Below, piece by piece: positions 9,384 through 20,607 of a stretch of DNA of 64,000 bases; within the stretch, counting starts at the first letter, position 1, and the number at the start of each line of letters is the position of its first letter. A model generated the notes under the pieces. The model did no database searches and had not been told where the DNA came from. It saw nothing but the letters and a program-made list of their open reading frames with translations. The position numbers were made by a program, and so were the translations under genes. The DNA lies in the NCBI GenBank assembly GCA_946122785.1, contig CAMGYJ010000005.1, positions 82,640,547-82,704,546 on the forward strand, read 5' to 3'. Source of the DNA: Linum tenue (taxonomy: Eukaryota > Streptophyta > Magnoliopsida > Malpighiales > Linaceae).

Positions 9384-10720
9384 TGATAGACCATTGATTG
9401 CACATGTTTTTACCCCTATTCTTGAGCTGTTTGAGATGTTGATTCTAGTGTTTTAAGCCGATTTCATACTAGGATGTGTGTTTATGTCATATTTCAGGGC
9501 TTGGCATTGGCATCGAGGCGAAGAAACGAGTTTCGGGTCGAAAGGAGCACAGTTGAGTTGAAGTGTGCTGGAGGAGCAAAATACCCGGCCATGAGCAAAA
9601 ATACCCATCCGGGTATTAATCTGAGCAGACCGGTGAAAATCTCTTTTGAACGTTGGAGAAGCAGAAGGGGGCCCGGTCGTGAAGCTTAAATCCCCGGTCG
9701 GGTATTCTTGAACATGACCGGGGATTAATCCCCTGTCCTCGACGGTGCGTTTCAACAATCCCCGGTCGCCACCTAAAATACCCGACCGGGTATTCTGACC
9801 GGGGATCGCGATTGACAGCTTCTTAAGGGAAAAGAAGGGCAAAGTTGAAGGGTTCCAAGTTTTAGAGAGAAAAAGAGTATACCTAGAGAGAGAAAGTGAG
9901 GAATCTGATTCTTCAAGCGCCTTAGATCGATCTCCATCACCATTGGAGCCCGACTTGAGCTTGAAGAAGTGTTGATTGATTGCCAGAAGCAGAATCTCAT
10001 CCTTCATAGTATGGTTTCCTCGTCTGAGCTAGATTTCCCGTCTCTCTTTATGGAGTAACTTTCTCATTCACTTGGGTATGAAGAACCCTAGATTTGTATG
10101 TTAGGTCTGATTGTATGAACCCAAGTATGAATCCATTGATTTGATTATATTCAATTGAGGTTTGATTTGTTGAATGGCATGAATCCTGATCAAATTCCTG
10201 TTATTTGTGCTTTGACCTAGAAAGAGAATATCTGCCTAGGTTGATAGAGCACCCTTGATTGAAGGTAGTGAATTGATGACTTTAGTCGAGGAGTCGATTC
10301 TCTACCCTGTACCGGATTTACTTCGGTAGTGGAGGTTTGGTTTGTTAGGGCCTCAATCTGTTTACTCCGGTGGAGGTTAGTCGCCCGCTGGGGACTCAGA
10401 TTGAGAGGGTCTGGAGACTTTAGTCGAGACTGCAGACTGTTTAAGAACCTCCCACAGTATAACTATCTTTGAATTTGAACTTGATAAATTACAATCTGGC
10501 TTAACTACAGTCTAGGGGGAACCATATCCGGGTGACCTCTCTCAACTTGAAAACAACCTTTTAATTGCTTTGCTTGTTTGCTTGTTTGGACCTTCACTAC
10601 ACTTTCACTACTAAATAATAAGAACTCACGAAGTAGTCATCACACTTAGGACCCGGGTTGACATTAAAACCCAAACCCGCTATACTACGCTTTAAGAGGT
10701 GGTTACACTTGGCCATTTTG
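9384..10720 (+). mobile_element. Athila-type LTR (LTR A), 3' LTR of the first element
   Basis: It starts TGATAGACC, with ACATGTTTTTACCCC shortly inside, a pattern shared with the other Athila LTRs in this window. It contains the GACCGGGTATT hairpin cluster at about 9585-9805 and aligns by eye along its length with the LTR at 35016-38658, including CACGAAGTAG and GTTGACA near its end. The right end is approximate: similarity fades after GTGGTTACACTT near 10710. No second copy lies in the window, because the 5' LTR is left of position 1. Confidence 0.8.
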
Positions 10721-11479
10721 TAGAGTGACGGTAGAAGTGAGTCATAATGCAACTTTGGCTAAGGCATATATCCAAGTGAAATGACAAGTATGGTCACGTG
10801 GGAGTTAGGCACTTTAAGATCTGTGAATTGATCACTCATGGAATTGTGTCATGGTAATGTGACCGGACTTGAGATAATTTCGTTTTATCATTTGACGAAA
10901 TGATTAACTAGTGACTTGGTCGTCAAGTTTGTGAATGAGATGGGTTTAAAGTCCATATAATTTCTAATTATGGGATACCCAATTCCCCTCTAATACAACG
11001 TTAGAGGCTGAATTCAATGTGGAAAGCTCATTTTCAGAAATTGAAGCACACAATTTATCATCCCGAGGTATGTGCTTGTTACCCTGCATGAGAGAGGAGG
11101 ATGAAGTTAAAACTTCTTAATTGAATCTTGAAAAAGTGTATTATGCGGGTATGTGAATAAGAGATCCAACCTACGTAAGCATGAAGTGTAGCCGCTTCAA
11201 GAAATCCAGACTTGGGTTTCGTGTGCGATTATGAGAAGGATTGAACACATGGCGGATAATAGTGTCAAGGCGCTTAGAAGTTTTGAAAACTTAAGTGTAT
11301 ATTTTCTTCAAATATTCATATGATTCAATGGGTTCAATCGTTACCGAAACCCTTTGTATTCGAATATTTGTCAAGTGTAATATACTAAAATGAAAATTCA
11401 ATCGTCACGACATTTTCATTTATGCTTAAGTTTTGTTGGAAGAATGTTGTAATTTTAGTGGATTTGTGGAATACAATAA
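10721..11479. other. Unclassified region, probably retroelement 3' non-coding DNA
   Basis: No ORF or known motif is supported. The stretch leads straight into a purine tract and LTR-like start at 11480-11493, so it is likely the 3' untranslated part of that element. This is a positional guess. Confidence 0.35.
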
Positions 11480-11960
11480 AATGGGGAGGAATGTTGGAAT
11501 TTATCCGATTGCATGGAAATGGTCAAACCACTAAAGCATCGGCTGTGTGGCATGATTAGTAATTACAGTTCCTTTTTATTGAAGCAACTCGTCCCTCCAA
11601 CCCTCCAATTCCATTTGCATGAAACAATGCAATGCTTGGAATTGCAAGTTGAATCCCTGTCACGTTGCTTGGATAATGGCAGTTAGGGAGCAAAGCTTAT
11701 CCATAAATTTTGTTCACTAATTGCAACGTTTGATTTAAAACGAAGCAGTGTTTCGGATTGAAGTTACAAACTTCTTTGGCCTTTATAAATAGAGGTAGTC
11801 GGATGGCGAATGATATACACACCAAAAATTCATTCTTCTTCCTATTCAACTTCTAACTTTTAAGTATGCTTTAGTTTCTTAAGTCTAGATTCTAAAGTGG
11901 TGATAGTTTTATCCTACGACGACTCTATCATAATACTAGTCATCGATCTCGGGCTATCGT
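11480..11960 (+). mobile_element. Probable copia-type polypurine tract and LTR
   Basis: AAAATGGGGAGGAA directly precedes TGTTGGAATTTATCC at 11493, a typical LTR start for many Ty1/copia elements. A TATA-like CCTTTATAAATAGAGG lies at about 11780-11795, followed by a leader-like stretch (TTCATTCTTCTTCC). The right end is unclear because it merges with the gypsy-type LTR remnant after about 11960. No matching second LTR is in the window. Confidence 0.55.
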
Positions 11961-13351
11961 ATCTGTACCCTCGTCCCAAAAGTCCCAACGGAGATTTTGT
12001 CATAAAACAGCAGCGCCCGAAGCCGGTTCTCTATTATATAAATACATCCACAAATTCTTTCCCGTCCAATTTACATCTCATTTCCATCCCATTATTCTCA
12101 TTTACGGACCGAGAAAAACATAACAACAGAGTGCGTAGGGGAGAGCTCTGTAGGAATGCCAGAGGTCAATCCTCGATCTTTGGTAATCCAAAAAATTTCT
12201 AATCTTCTTATAATCCTTCCGTATCACATAGCTGATTAATTCAGAAGCTTATAGCGAAGTTTTGGTACGATAATTTCTAGATTTATCAATTGAAGGAATT
12301 GGTATTTTGGAGGATTCAAAAGCCGGATTGAGCCCAAATTTCATATACAAGATATCTACGGCGAGGTTACAAATTTTCTAGGTTTAACCTATGAATTTCG
12401 GCAATTATTTAGATCGGAGTCAGAATTGCTGAATTTAGCTCCGGCTAGGGTTTGTTGTGTTTTTATTGAGAATTTGACTCGGGGCCTAGTACTAATATCG
12501 ACGGGGACACTGCAGGGGATATTAGGACGGTCTCGGATTTTGATTTTTAGTTTGTTCATGAAATTGAAGTTTCAATAAGGGATGCTAAAACCAGTGTTCG
12601 AACGACCAGAACTGGTGAGGGATTAACACGACATACGGGGTTTGTCGTATCACGATAACTATATTGATGCTTAGAATTGACCTAGGTTAATTAGACTGAC
12701 ATATTAGGGGTGCGTGGACTTTTATGCTATATGGTGGACTTTGTTTAAGTTGATGATTGGGTATATGTTGCAATTTGTGAGCTTGATATATGTTGCAATT
12801 TGTGAGCTTGACTGTTGATATGCCTTATGATGGTATGAGAAGGTGTCTGATTATGAGTTCACATGAGGATGATGTTTGGAATCATAAGTGGGGAAATATA
12901 CTTCCGAAGATGATACTATGATGTTTAAGGAGCATGACTTGCATGAGGGTTTATCCTGAGGACGTGCAATCATATGACTCCTTGTTTACCTATTTTGAGC
13001 CCATTATAGTCAGGTCAAGTACACGTGCAAGTAACGAATTATGATTAAGCAAGATGAGATATGAATCATGTATAAGGATACCAAATAAGAGTGTTATGGT
13101 CTCATGGTCAATTACATAGTAATTAGGGCTCCCCATGCTATGACTCAGTTATGATATGTTATGTCACACCCCTGATGTGGTGTTAACCGTTGATTCATCA
13201 TTAGATATGACCACACCTAGAGTGGTGTTGAGTCCGATATGACCACACCCAGATTGGTAAAATTTATGAATTAATGTAACATCCAAGTTAAATTCCGCTG
13301 CAATTCTATGAAAAATATGATTAGGCAAAATGTACAGGGTAGGGTGTTACA
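11961..13351 (+). mobile_element. Gypsy-type solo LTR, copy 1, 5'-truncated
   Basis: This stretch aligns by eye with 36470-38579: shared blocks include AAGCCGGATTGAGCCCAAAT, GACGGGGACACTGCAGGGGA and the end block CCGCTGCAATT...GGGTAGGGTGTTACA. It ends TGTTACA at 13351. A TATA-like TATTATATAAATAC lies at about 12028. The TGTAACAACCC start found in copy 2 is absent, so the 5' part is lost or replaced. A tandem duplication of about 26 bp (ATATGTTGCAATTTGTGAGC core) at about 12758-12811 is specific to this copy. Confidence 0.75.
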
Positions 13352-13900
13352 TCATCAGTCAAAGCAGCCAAAATCAGGATTTTACGTAAAAGAGAAATTA
13401 GGGGTAAAATCGGAATCGTAAAATGGTAGGATTTTAAGGTCCATATAGAAATGAAGACGAAATAATATTAGTAAGGAAAATCATGAATCACACAAAAGGA
13501 CCTAACACTTAGAATGATAATTTTTCAAGGTTAATGTTCCAATTTGTCAAGATTAATGTTAAGAGATGGAGAATCGATGATGATTAATACGTTGATGTGA
13601 ATTGACTATAGTCCATGGTGGTTAGTGTGAGAGAACTAGATGATTTTGGTGGAGGAGAAGAAAAAGAGGCGTAATTCAGCAAATTCTAGGGAAAATAAGT
13701 TAAATTGACTCAAAGATTTGAATTGTAAAATCATAAGTTTTTAAAGATTTTAAGGATTAAATCATGAATAGTGTAGGATTTTAAGGTCCATAGATTTTAT
13801 AGTGAAATCAGAATCGGAATAGGTACGTAAAATCGTAAAAGTGTCGGATTTTAAGATTTAAATAGGGATTTTAACAACTCTGTCAGCAATCCCACTTAAG
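13352..13900. other. AT-rich repeat region with AAAATCGTAAAA/GGATTTTAAGG motifs
   Basis: Repeated short motifs such as AATCGTAAAATGGTAGG and GGATTTTAAGGTCCATA occur without an ORF. Similar AATCGTAAA-type words occur in the element at 27471-28540, so this may be a relic of the same DNA-element family. Termini and target duplication could not be established. Confidence 0.35.
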
Positions 13901-13910
13901 TATCTAAAAT

Positions 13911-14982
13911 TCATTTTACCGCAGACATATGACTTTTCTTGGGAGAGGTTTGAAATCGAGCAAACAAACACACACTAAACATGATGTCAGGATGACTAGC
14001 AGTTAGATAGAGTAAGGACCCAATCATCCCACGATAAAGTTTGTCATTCACAGCTAAGCCTAACTCATCCTTGTCAAGTTTAATGGCAGATGCCATTGGA
14101 GTTACAGCAGACTTGAGATTTCCGAAATCAAATTTCATGAGCATATTAACTAGATATTTAGACTGGTTAATGAAAATCCTTGCAGAAGTTTGCTTAATTT
14201 GAAGACCGAGAAAGAAGTTTAATTCACCCATTAGATTCATTTCGAAGGCAACTTTCATTTTGATTTCAAATTCTCTGCATAAACTATCCCAACTGGCTCC
14301 AAAGACAATGTCACCAACATAGACTTGAACCAGCAAAATGTGTCCATTCTTTTGTTTAATGAACAAAATTTTATCCATTAAGCCCCTTCGAAAACCATTT
14401 TCTAAAAGGAAGGAACTCAGCTTATCACACCAGGCTCTACGAGCCTGTTTGAAACCGTATAAGGCCTTTTTAAGTTTATAGACATGATTAGGAAATCTAT
14501 GATCTTTAAACCCAGGGCGTTGAGAGACGTAGACTTCTTCCTTTAAATCACCATTTAAGAAAGCACTTTACACCCATTTGGTATAATTTAAAACCCTTAG
14601 AACTAGCAAATGCATACATCATGCGAATGGCTTCTAGACGTGCTATCGGAGCAAAAGTTTCTTCGAAGTCTATCCCTTCTTCTCGATAGTAGTGTTTAGC
14701 TACTAATGTACCCTTGTATCTAAGTATTATACCTATTTCATTAGATTTGTTTTTGTAAATCCATCTGGTACCTACGATTACTCTATTTTCAGGTTTGGGT
14801 ACTAGTTCCCACACATTGGCTCTTTCGAATTGATGCATTTCCTCAAACATAGTGGCTGTCCAGAATTCATCCTGGAGAGCCTCTTGAATGTTTCTTGGTT
14901 CAATTAGAGACCCAAAGGAAGTGAAGGAGGGCATAACTTGGGTCGGAGGATGCCTTTTGATGATATGCCCAGGGGGATGCAC
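13911..14982 (-). pseudogene. pol: Reverse transcriptase of a SIRE-like Ty1/copia element, broken
   Basis: Reading leftward from 14982 on the - strand: NVWELVPKPENRVIVGTRW, EEGIDFEETFAPIARLEAIR, then a frameshift near 14565 inside the DVKSAFLNGD-type motif (read here as MGVKCFLKW). It resumes with [30 protein letters not shown] and [15 protein letters not shown], as expected of the SIRE/Maximus group. The catalytic YVDD is changed to YVGD. The frame stops near 13911, where unrelated DNA begins, so RNase H and the 3' LTR are missing. Confidence 0.9.
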
Positions 14983-15187
14983 ACGTGTATTTTCAACCTT
15001 TTCCTTAGAGCAGTCTTCAGTGTTCTTCTCGTGTAGGTCAACTCCAGTTGAGGAGTGGTTGTATTCTTGCCCTTGTGCTCCACTTGTCTGCTTATCACTT
15101 GACTAGCCTATATTTAATTTGGAGGCTGAAACCATTACGAGGCCAAAATCATAATCATCAAAGTCATCTGTAACCTCAACAACGGAC
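14983..15187 (-). pseudogene. pol: Linker between copia integrase and reverse transcriptase
   Basis: The - strand reads FDDYDFGLVMVSASKLNIG and then into LKTALRKRLKIHVCIPLGIS ahead of the RT domain. It joins the RT fragment to the integrase fragment once the hAT insertion at 15188-17655 is taken out. At least one stop is present. Confidence 0.6.
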
Positions 15188-15349
15188 TAGTGGTGGATCC
15201 AGGGGGTGGCCACCTTGGGCCACGGCCCAACCCTCCTCTGGATCTGGAGCTAGTATAGCCTGTTTGAGTTTGTCGATTTTAGCCTTTCGGTCCAGTGTTA
15301 TTTATAATAAGATTGTGTGTAATTAAGAAAATGGGTTAGATAATCATAT

Positions 15350-16340
15350 TCAAATAACAACTCTAAATTTACCCTAGAAATTCTAGCTCCAATGATTCTC
15401 TTCTAAAAAAACAAACATAATAAAGCACCAAGGGGGTGCTTTTGATCAAAGTAACGCCGCAAACCAAATAATCGAATGATATTTGACGGAAAGGTAGAAT
15501 TCTCGCCACAATCGAGGTGATAAGAGAACTTGCTAAACGATTCTGGAATCCACTCACAATAGCCTCACAAGGGTCTTGTAATTAGCTAAGGAATCCACTT
15601 GAAGCTAAATACAATTGGTAAATTCTCGAGACACACTCAAGAACTCAAAACACTCACGTATGAGCAATTTTCAGTCAACAATAATCTTCTCTGCTTTACA
15701 ACGAAGACTAGGAAGGTATTTAAAGGAAACTAAACCTAATACATACCTAATAGAACTAGGAAAAAATTAAGGTAAAAATATAATCTAAAAAGGACTCAAA
15801 ATTCGGGTTTAAACTTCATTTCTTGAAGCACAAGTAAGCTACCAGCAAATAGTCTAAAAGCAGCTTTCGTACTAACTTCACGCCTTTTGTTCGAGGCCTT
15901 CCAGAACTTCGATATTTCATCCAATTCCTTCCTTTTGCAATAAACACACCTATTTTCATGTTGTGGAAGCCTATGGACTGAATCAACTCCATGCTCCTCG
16001 AATTGAGCTCCAAAGTAGGCTTGACAAACACGTTTCCAGACTTAACCATTTTCTGGCAGTTTTGCAGTTTTGAGGTAGCAACTTTGAGGCCTTGGAAAAC
16101 AACCTTAATAACTTCTTCTGGATCCAAAAAGCATACCATTGGAAAGATGACAACTTTATCTTTAAAACAAGCACATAACCTTGAATTCCCACTAAGCCAA
16201 TTGAGAGAACCATGCCTCCAAAGTAGGTATCATGAACTCGGAAAATGACTTGGCCAAATTCTGCCCTTCTTCTTCCCAACTTTGATAGCTTCTTTGGCAA
16301 GTCATAAAAACGTGTAGAGTTGGCCACTTTGAATCATATC
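15350..16340. other. Unclassified interior of the hAT element
   Basis: No protein family is recognised. Weak open frames on the - strand (about 15816-16327) have no motif I know. On the - strand a TATA-like CCTTTAAATACC is followed by leader-like sequence, so this may be a remnant LTR of another element. It is reported only as uncertain. Confidence 0.3.
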
Positions 16341-16480
16341 AAAACAATGTAACATAAAATTCTAAAAGTCTAAAACGTAAAAGACTAAAAGAAATATGAG
16401 GTTTGTTCCCTTGAAAAATTACTAGAACAACTGGTGGTAATAGGGATGAACACAGAATACAAATTGATTAGTCGATTGAT

Positions 16481-16682
16481 TTGTGTAGTCTGTACATTCC
16501 CGTTTCAACAGCTACTACAGAGAAAACCTTTTCAACAATGGAATAGGTGAAATATGATTTGCGCAACAAAATGAGTGATGAATTTCTCGCTGATTGGTTA
16601 ACTATTTATTTGAAGGAGAGTATTATGCTATTGGTATGGATGTAGACTCCATTATTGATGAATTCGCTATATTAAAAGATCG
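16481..16682 (+). pseudogene. hAT transposase C-terminal dimerisation domain, broken
   Basis: From 16481 the + strand reads IPVSTATTEKTFSTME, stop, VKYDLRNKMSDEFLADWL and TIYLKES. After a frameshift near 16625 it reads DSIIDEFAILKDR. This is the conserved hAT C-terminal motif (VSTATTERAFSAM, then LRNKM and DEFL). One stop and one frameshift disable it, and the nested MITE cuts it directly after ILKDR. Confidence 0.88.
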
Positions 16683-17543
16683 GACTTTGCTATGGTGACT
16701 TGCAAGCCACCATAACTTGGACAAAATGGTCGATCTCTTCACTGATATGGTCGACCTATTTGGACAAAATGGTCCACCTCTTTGCTGAAATGGTCGACCA
16801 GATGTACTATTTTCCATTTTTCTATGTTCAACAAACGGTCGACCTCTTCCACTAAAAGGTCGACCACTTTACAAGAAAACGGTCGACCACTTCCATCAAG
16901 TGGTCTACCTCTTTCACCAAGCGGTCCACCGCTTTCAATAACCGGTAAAATTGATGAACCATTGCTAGTTATATAATCATAGATATGTTTGCTAATAAGA
17001 GATTGAAAATTAGTACAAAGGCTGCAAGCATAGATGAGAAGTTTCTCGAGTGATTGTTCTCCCGTAGAATTGGAAAATATATGCATATTTATTTCTTGTA
17101 TTTTACTTGCTCTATGTCTTCCATCTTTCTTTAAAATTCTAAGTTTGCATTTTTGTTACCCTATTATTGTCTTGTGACCGGTTGCCTCAAGTGGTAGATC
17201 ATTTTCTTGGAAATTGATCTACCACTTGGTGGAAGAGGTCGATCACTTGAAGTTAAGTGTGTCTTCAGGTCGACCAATTTCTCGAAGCGGTAGATCGATT
17301 GACTCAAATGGTGGACCACTTGGTGGAAGTGGTAGACCATTTGGTGAAAGAGGTCGACCACTTGAAGGTAAGTGTGTCATCAGGTTGACCTATTTCAGAA
17401 AATGGTAGACTGGTTGACTCAAATGGTAGACCACGTGGTTTAAGAGGTCAACCATTTTCTTTGAAAGTGGTCGACCACTTAATGGAAGAGGTCGACCATT
17501 TTCTCCAAGTTACAGTGACTTGCAAGTCACCATAGGCATATCC
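16683..17543. mobile_element. Palindrome-rich foldback MITE (GGTCGACC)
   Basis: The ends share an inverted repeat of about 31 bp: CTATGGTGACTTGCAAG at 16689 and CTTGCAAGTCACCATAG ending at 17535. A direct repeat TAAAAGATCG occurs at 16673-16682 and 17544-17553, a 9-10 bp duplication like that of Mutator-type elements. The interior has many GGTCGACC palindromes and variants with AAGTGG or CCACTT arms, arranged as two opposed halves (16718-16945 and 17170-17505). It has no coding capacity. Confidence 0.82.
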
Positions 17544-17655
17544 TAAAAGATCGCATTTACAATTAATATTGTAAAAAAAACTATGATTTTTTATGGTATC
17601 TAATTTTGTAAAGAAATGCGGCCCAGTGCTCTACTATCTCTTGGATCCACCACTG

Positions 17656-18196
17656 CAACAAACTCATCAAATATCACGTTAACAGACTCCTCCACTTTGA
17701 GGGTCCTTTTGTTAAAAATTCGATAAGCCTTGCTTTTCATGGAATACCCTAGAAAAACATATTCATCTGATCTGGAGTCACATTTACCAAGATTTTCCCT
17801 TGTGTTCAACACGAAGCACTTACACCGAAAATGATGGAAATAACAAAGATTGGGTTTTCTCCCTTTCCAGATTTCATATGGGGTCTTATTAATTCCTGAT
17901 CTTATTAAGGCTCTATTCAGAATATGACACGCAATGTTTATAGCTTCAGCCCATAAGTACTTTGGAATTCCATAATCATGAAGCATGGTACGAGCTATGT
18001 TAATAAGAGTTCTGTTTTTTCTTTCAACGATTCCGTTTTGTTGAGGAGTTCTAGGAAAAGAAATATTATGAGAAATTCCAAGATCATTGCAAAACAATTC
18101 AAAGGGATCTGAGCAAAATTCACCACCATGGTCACTACGAATGCTACAGACTTTTGACTCTTTCTCATTTTTGACACGTTTCACCAGGTTTTTCAA
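17656..18196 (-). pseudogene. pol: Integrase of the SIRE-like copia element
   Basis: Reading the - strand from 18196: VKNEKESKVCSIRSDHGGEF gives the second catalytic Asp, then FPRTPQQNGIVERKNRTL with the catalytic Glu. TPYEIWKGRKPN, FVLNTRENLGKCDSRSDEYV and FLGYSMKSKAYRIFN are typical of Ty1/copia integrase. The frame is open to the hAT insertion at 17655, and the last residues before the apparent stop belong to the inserted element. Confidence 0.93.
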
Positions 18197-18279
18197 CTTC
18201 AGAAAGCTTCATCCTTTTTAGCAAAGAACATTACCCAGGTCAATATTGAAAAACATCCACTATCACAAAAGCATAAGAT

Positions 18280-18985
18280 TTACCACCATAGCTTACTATA
18301 TTTGTTGGACCAAACTGATCCAGGTGGAGTAGTTATAAAGGTCTGGTAGTGGAAATGACAGTTTTGCTTCTTAAAACTAGACTTAGTATGTTTTCCTTTA
18401 GCACACACATCATAAAAAAAGTCCTTCTTCTCATTTATTTTAGGTAGACCCTTAACCAGTTCTAATCGGACTAATTTTGACAGAGTGCTAACATTTACAT
18501 GACCAAGACGCCTATGCCATTCCTCTAGTTCACTTCTATCCAGACTCATCAGACAAGTTTCATTGAAGCTGTCTTTATCATTTAAGTCTATTGAGTAAAT
18601 CTTTCCATTTCGCTTACTAGTGAACAAGACCTGTTTATTCTTAATGTGTCTCAAATATGACTCTACAGTCTTTTCCACATATTTGACTAATAGACATGAG
18701 ATTGTGCTTTAACCCGTCAACCAGCATAACATTTTTTTTATGAATGGAGTAGTTCCAACTTGACCCTTTTCCTATTATGTTTGCTGAATTGTTGTCACCG
18801 AAGTATGTGTGAGTTGGATAACTCCTTCTAAAGAACCCTAGCAACACAAAGCAGATGAATGAGAATGGATGATCTTTCGATAAATGGAGGATTTTTTGTA
18901 TAAATGTTTCATTTTTAATAGACAAAAGTGGTTTAGATTTTGTTTGGGCTTTAACGAAAACGTTGTGGGCTGATTTTTGTATCAA
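18280..18985 (-). pseudogene. pol: Protease remnant and GAG-pre-integrase domain of the copia element
   Basis: Reading leftward, FGDNNSANIIGKGSSWNYS and VMLVDGLKHNLMSISQICG mark the end of the protease region. The catalytic DSG triad upstream cannot be found, so the 5' part is lost. After a frame change near 18675, KRNGKIYSIDLNDKD and LEEWHRRLGHVNVSTLSKL give the GAG-pre-integrase domain with its His residues, then CAKGKHTKSSF. Integrase follows at 18196 after another frame break. Confidence 0.88.
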
Positions 18986-20607
18986 AAGACTTTCATGCCC
19001 ACTTCAACCAATCTGCTGCCAGCCGTCAAAGACGACGCTGTCGTTTTGATATCTAAACTTCGCCTTCCTCCAAAAGAGCGTAAGCTCCTTCCCCTGTAAC
19101 TTAGTTAATAATTCATAAACAGAGTATGTAAGTCAAGATGACAAAGATACGATACGACACATAATTTTTACGTGGTTTCCGGCATGTAAAGTGCAATATC
19201 GACTAATCCACGGTCGGAGAATCACTCTCTTGTGATCTCTATGAAGCTCAGTACAAACGATTTTTTTAAATAGAGCCTAACCCAGGCCTGGACTAAACTT
19301 TAATTCTCACAAACTAATCTAGCACTCCTGCTTAGAACCCTGAAGAGTTTCCCCAACCCTTCTCTTCCGAGATTCTACCCGAATTCTCGACCTAACTTTT
19401 CTTATCAAAACAGTAGAACTCTTCCTTGCTATTTCTTGGTTTTGATCTCTCAAAAAGGTTAAGTTTCTTTCTTCTATGCTCGTCTTTATACTGATCACCA
19501 ACTAGTCATTGTACACTTTCCATCTTTGTTCGTATTTGATTTGAACACCTACCATCTTGCTCGAGCGACACATAAGGTAAGTTTTCTTGTAATTCGGCCA
19601 GCTTTGCATCTCGATACTTCTTTCCTTTTTGAGACCATTTACAGGGATGCTCTCAACAATTGTGTGGCGTCTTGACAACATAATAGTGGACAGGCCATCG
19701 AGGGTGACGAGACAAACGTGTGCGGGAGACAAATGGTCGGTAGGCTACCGATCTACTGACGAACGTGTGGAGATTGATGCAGATGGATGGATCTGACTTG
19801 GGATAATTGTCCACCTTCCCCCAACCTCCTCCACGGACGAGGACGCCGCCAGAGAAGGAGATGAAAATCGAGGGTCAAATTCGACCTCTTTTCCTCCACC
19901 GTCGCGGCTCCGTTTCACCGCTCATTTACTGTAAAGATCGCCTCTGAGTACAATCTTAAACCCGACCGATTCCATCAGAGGGCGGCACTGGGGATCTTTC
20001 ATTAGAGGGTGGCACATGGAATCAAAAGATGGGTGGTCGATGAAGGAAGAACCACACGCAATTAGAGGAGAAATTGAGGGCTGGTCGAGGCTTAGAGGAA
20101 GTGGGATTTGGATCTGATGGCGTGTCCGATGGTGGAGTCAACGGAGTAGAGGGAGTTAGCGTGCTGGACGGAGTAGCCGACAACGGTTTTCTGAGAAGAG
20201 GAAGAAGATAAGAAATGAATGGTTCTCAAGATTCTTATTTATTTTCTTTGTTATATAATTTTTTTTCATTTTTAATAAAAAAATGGCGTGGATGCCACTT
20301 CAGCCTGGGATGTCAAGTCAGTAACGGAAAAAATCATTGTCCATCAGTTTTAACAACCAACATAAATTTTGGGTCAAATTTGTCCATTAATTTGAATAGT
20401 TGGCCTTGATTAGCTGGAATTCTGGCGAGTACCAATGCTTGTGATTATTTTCCCTTCCTATAATTGTTGCCATTTATAGGAAAGAAAAATTGTGTTCATG
20501 AATAGAAGAATCTATGTGTGCAATTGTACCAGAAATACAATGATGGTTTCCCAATTTCTTTTTTGTTTTCCTTTTACTCCACGACACCATTTTTTTGGTC
20601 ATGTGAT
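18986..20607. other. Unclassified intergenic and TE-like DNA
   Basis: No gene is supported. It holds an LTR-like AT-rich part (about 19080-19560, with TACGTGGTTTCCGGC) and a GA-rich part (about 19780-20210). Short ORFs here lack any recognised motif. Confidence 0.4.

Larger units (their letters stand above)
15188..17655 (+). mobile_element. hAT element inserted in the copia pol
   Basis: The 2468 bp element begins TAGTGGTGGATCCA and ends TGGATCCACCACTG. Flanks are CAACGGAC (15180-15187) and CAACAAAC (17656-17663), an 8-bp duplication with two transitions. It carries a degenerate hAT transposase C-terminus on the + strand (16481-16682), so it derives from an autonomous element. A palindrome-rich MITE (16683-17543) is nested in it. 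The end of the copia integrase reading frame beyond 17656 reads into this element's terminus. Confidence 0.88.

Noticed and set aside
11897..12202. + strand ORF of about 100 codons
   Set aside because: It crosses the junction of a copia LTR and a gypsy-type LTR promoter region; no conserved motif.
13352..13900. MITE with inverted ends between the solo LTR and copia RT
   Set aside because: Candidate ends (CAGTCAAAGCAGCC and TAACAACTCTGTCAGC) match too poorly and no target duplication was found.
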